From positions 930,001 to 994,000 of the forward strand of contig NZ_CP035108.1 in NCBI RefSeq assembly GCF_004087915.1: a stretch of 64,000 nucleotides of DNA, written 5' to 3'. The stretch's first letter is position 1, and every line of letters begins with the position of its first letter. A model generated the notes under the pieces. It made no database searches. It saw only the letters and a program-made list of their open reading frames with translations, and was not told the origin of the DNA. This document shows, one piece after another, positions 61,697 to 64,000 of this stretch. The position numbers and the translations under genes were made by a program. The stretch is from Geovibrio thiophilus. GTDB taxonomy: Bacteria > Chrysiogenota > Deferribacteres > Deferribacterales > Geovibrionaceae.

Positions 61697-62122
61697 ATGA
61701 TTAAAAAGGGGAACGGGTTTATCACGGGAATAGAGTTCATGGATCAGCAGCACGATTTTTTTGTGACCGCCATGAACCGTCTGCTTGAAGCCATGAAAAA
61801 CGGCGAGGGCAAGGAAGAAATCCGTAAGACCATGCGGTTTGTTGAGCTTCACATACTCAAATATTTTCCGAGGGAAGAGGAATTCATGCGTGAAAACAGC
61901 TATCACGACATAGAGTTCCACATAATCCAGCACAAAAAATTCAGAGCCGACTTTGATGAGATAAAGGACATCTATTTCTCAAAGGGCTATTCTGTTTCGC
62001 TTCCGCTGACTCTCCAGAGAAAAATGCAGGACTGGCTTGCGAATCACATCAGCAAGACAGACAGCATTCTGGGTGACTACGTTAACTCAGTTAAAAAAAC
62101 CGGAGGCGGAACCGCAGGCTGA
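61697..62122 (+). CDS. Bacteriohemerythrin
   Basis: 141 residues. Iron ligands of the di-iron site are visible: EFMDQQHDFF, ELHILKYFPREEEFM, HIIQHKKF and WLANHISKTD. It lacks the first Trp-containing H of some members, reading FITGIEFMDQQH. It binds oxygen and may protect or signal oxygen in an anaerobe. It stands after the EAL protein, same direction. AGGAA lies before the ATG. Confidence 0.85.
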   Translation: MIKKGNGFITGIEFMDQQHDFFVTAMNRLLEAMKNGEGKEEIRKTMRFVELHILKYFPREEEFMRENSYHDIEFHIIQHKKFRADFDEIKDIYFSKGYSVSLPLTLQRKMQDWLANHISKTDSILGDYVNSVKKTGGGTAG

Positions 62123-62175
62123 GAACCTGAGAAACAATAAGCGCACCCGCATGCTCTGAGTGCGCCGGAGACCGT

Positions 62176-62427
62176 TTAGCTGCCCGCGGCAGCGGGGCAT
62201 GAAGCGCATTTCGGGGATGATGAATCCGCAGACGCGCATGATGGAGCCTTTGAGTAGCCCTGATCGTGCCATCCTCCGCCTTTAAGCTGAAAACCGCTCA
62301 CAGACATAATCCTTTCCGCCTCACCCTTACAGGCAGGGCATTCCTTTACTTTCTCAACGCTTGTGATGCTTTCCATCATCTCTGTAACTTTTCCGCATGA
62401 CCTGCATCTGTACTCGTAAATAGGCAT
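62176..62427 (-). CDS. FmdB-type zinc ribbon protein
   Basis: 83 residues. MPIYEYRCRSCGKVTE and VKECPACKGEAERIMS form the CxxC...CxxC zinc ribbon of the FmdB/CxxC_CxxC_SSSS family. The tail is rich in Ser and Cys (PSCASADSSSPKCASCPAA). Often annotated as a regulator, function unproven. ATG at 62427 follows GAAGGTG. A GCGCAC/GTGCGC hairpin (62141-62165) lies after its stop. Confidence 0.85.
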   Translation of the reverse strand: MPIYEYRCRSCGKVTEMMESITSVEKVKECPACKGEAERIMSVSGFQLKGGGWHDQGYSKAPSCASADSSSPKCASCPAAAGS

Positions 62428-62450
62428 TCCTGTCACCTTCAAAAAAGTTT

Positions 62451-62479
62451 CAGGACACTTTTCAGTGCCCTGTTTTTTT
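62451..62479 (+). terminator. Possible terminator upstream of uvrB
   Basis: CAGGACACT (62451-62459) and AGTGCCCTG (62464-62472) pair with one mismatch, followed by seven T residues. It would stop read-through toward uvrB. Confidence 0.5.
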
Positions 62480-62590
62480 ATTCTTCCGAAACAAAATGAA
62501 TATTACCGTATGCTGAAAAAATCAAGCTTTTATCTCGGGAAATATTAATTATTCATTGTACAGACGCCAAAAAAATATAGAATAACTTTC

Positions 62591-64000
62591 ATGAGTTTTA
62601 AGCTTAATTCGGATTATCTTCCGGCGGGGGATCAACCCGCCGCCATAGACCAGCTCACGGAGAATTTCCGTGACGGCGCAGATGCTCAGGTGCTTCTGGG
62701 CGTTACAGGTTCCGGCAAAACGTACACAATGGCGAACGTTATCCAGCGTCTGAATGTTCCCACGCTGATAATAGCGCATAATAAGACCCTTGCCGCACAG
62801 CTTTACGGAGAGTTTAAGAAGTTTTTTCCGGAAAACGCCGTGGAATATTTCGTCAGCTACTACGATTATTACCAGCCGGAAGCCTACGTTCCCTCCAGCG
62901 ATACTTACATCGAGAAGGATTCCTCAATCAATGAGGAGATAGACAAGCTCCGTCACTCCGCCACAAGAAGCCTTCTTGAAAGGCGTGATGTAGTAATCGT
63001 CGCCAGTGTTTCCTGCATATACGGTCTCGGTTCGCCGGAAGCGTACAGCGGTATGCTTGTTGTCCTTGAGACAGGCGAACCAGCAGACATGGAAGAGGTG
63101 CTGGAGAAGCTGGTTGAGATTCAGTACGAACGCAATGACTATGATTTTCACAGGGGAACCTATCGTCTTAAAGGCGATACTCTGGAGGTTTTTCCCGCCC
63201 ATGAGGATTCTGTCGCCTACCGCATAGAGTTTTTCGGGGATGAGGTGGACAGGCTGTCCGAGTTTGACCCAATAACAGGTAAGACAATAAAGGAGCGCCT
63301 GAAGCTTGCCGTATATCCCGCCACTCACTACGTAACCCAGAAAGTAACAAGGGAAGACGCTGTTAAGAATATAAGAAACGAACTTCTGGAGCGCTGCCGC
63401 TTTCTTGAGGAGAACAACCGCCTTCTTGAGGCGCAGAGGCTCACTCAGCGCACCATGTACGATATAGAAATGATAATGGAGACGGGCTACTGCAACGGCA
63501 TTGAAAACTACTCCCGCTTTTTTGAAGGTAGGACGACGGGGGAAGCGCCGCCGACACTGCTCAGCTATCTGCCGAAGGACGCTCTTGTCATAATAGACGA
63601 GTCCCACATGACCGTTCCGCAGGTACGGGGAATGTACAACGGCGACCGCTCCCGCAAGACGACCCTTGTGGAGTTCGGTTTCCGCCTTCCTGCTGCGCTG
63701 GACAACAGACCGCTTAAGTTCGAGGAGTTCCGCAGCGCCGTTAACCGTGTGATGTACGTGAGCGCCACACCGGCGGACTATGAGCTTAATGACTCAAAAG
63801 GGATTATAGCCGAACAGATTATCCGTCCCACAGGGCTTATCGATCCGCTCATAGAGATCCGCTCAGCTAAAACTCAGGTGGATGATCTTCTTGCGGAGAT
63901 TCAGAAGATAACCGCACAGGGCGAGCGTGTGCTTGTCACTACTCTTACCAAGCGCATGGCGGAAGAGCTCACGAAGTATTATCAGGAGGTGGGCGTCCGT
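62591..64000 (+). CDS. uvrB: Excinuclease ABC subunit B, 3'-truncated by window end
   Basis: 470 codons are visible and the frame is open to the edge. [20 protein letters not shown] is the standard UvrB start. [17 protein letters not shown] is Walker [16 protein letters not shown] is the beta-hairpin region that inserts into damaged [23 protein letters not shown] is the DEAH-like motif, and [12 protein letters not shown] the next helicase motif. It acts with UvrA and UvrC in nucleotide excision repair. The start is the ATG at 62591. Confidence 0.97.
   Translation, partial: MSFKLNSDYLPAGDQPAAIDQLTENFRDGADAQVLLGVTGSGKTYTMANVIQRLNVPTLIIAHNKTLAAQLYGEFKKFFPENAVEYFVSYYDYYQPEAYVPSSDTYIEKDSSINEEIDKLRHSATRSLLERRDVVIVASVSCIYGLGSPEAYSGMLVVLETGEPADMEEVLEKLVEIQYERNDYDFHRGTYRLKGDTLEVFPAHEDSVAYRIEFFGDEVDRLSEFDPITGKTIKERLKLAVYPATHYVTQKVTREDAVKNIRNELLERCRFLEENNRLLEAQRLTQRTMYDIEMIMETGYCNGIENYSRFFEGRTTGEAPPTLLSYLPKDALVIIDESHMTVPQVRGMYNGDRSRKTTLVEFGFRLPAALDNRPLKFEEFRSAVNRVMYVSATPADYELNDSKGIIAEQIIRPTGLIDPLIEIRSAKTQVDDLLAEIQKITAQGERVLVTTLTKRMAEELTKYYQEVGVR

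Noticed and set aside
62924-63607. 227-codon open frame antisense to uvrB
   Set aside because: Shadow of uvrB, whose conserved motifs are unmistakable on the + strand.

Overview
The window looks like a chromosomal segment of a strictly or facultatively anaerobic, respiring Gram-negative bacterium. The evidence is two Tat-exported molybdopterin oxidoreductase operons with TorD-type chaperones, a seven-heme cytochrome, outer-membrane beta-barrel proteins and oxygen-sensitive ATP-driven radical-type enzymes. Gene content fits Deferribacterota (Geovibrio, Denitrovibrio or Seleniivibrio-like), but this is inference from content, not a database match.

Region 1 (1-19100) is anaerobic respiration. 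A MocR-like regulator is divergent from a first molybdoenzyme operon (catalytic subunit, four-cluster ferredoxin, chaperone, porin). A sigma-54 enhancer-binding activator is divergent from a second molybdoenzyme operon of eight genes: a small wHTH-like protein, catalytic subunit, ferredoxin, chaperone, DmsC-like anchor, NapG-like and NapH-like proteins, and an outer-membrane protein. A consensus -24/-12 promoter and two adjacent palindromic upstream sites lie in the gap. An MFS transporter follows, behind a cobalamin-riboswitch-like leader and an AraC-type gene remnant.

Region 2 (19300-30500) begins with a histidine kinase and response regulator. A periplasmic flavoprotein, a seven-heme cytochrome c and an outer-membrane protein follow. 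Then comes a tight set: two 2-hydroxyacyl-CoA dehydratase/benzoyl-CoA reductase-like subunits, their ATP-dependent activase, a mini acetyl-CoA-synthase-like protein and a CooC-type nickel ATPase. Together these suggest an ATP-driven low-potential reductase with an unusual, possibly nickel-containing partner; the substrate is unknown.

Region 3 (about 30784-56647) is a genomic island inserted at the 3' end of the tmRNA gene (ssrA). A 14-bp direct repeat of the ssrA end marks both borders. It is visibly AT-rich and carries a Fic protein, three complete hipBA modules plus hipB and hipA debris, a Gabija-type nuclease/helicase pair, a NERD/SEC-C gene broken by an IS3 element, a HEPN-like gene broken by an 8-bp tandem repeat and an IS remnant, a run of tiny membrane proteins, and two decayed tyrosine recombinases. 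Its most novel content is a four-gene graspetide-type RiPP operon (two precursors sharing an acidic C-terminal core, an ATP-grasp ligase, a membrane protein) transcribed divergently from the Gabija pair.

Region 4 (56636-64000) is conserved backbone: ssrA, a MarR/quinone-reductase operon, smpB (the tmRNA partner), a Cache-PAS-GGDEF-EAL protein with a degenerate GGDEF site, a bacteriohemerythrin, an FmdB-type zinc ribbon and the start of uvrB.
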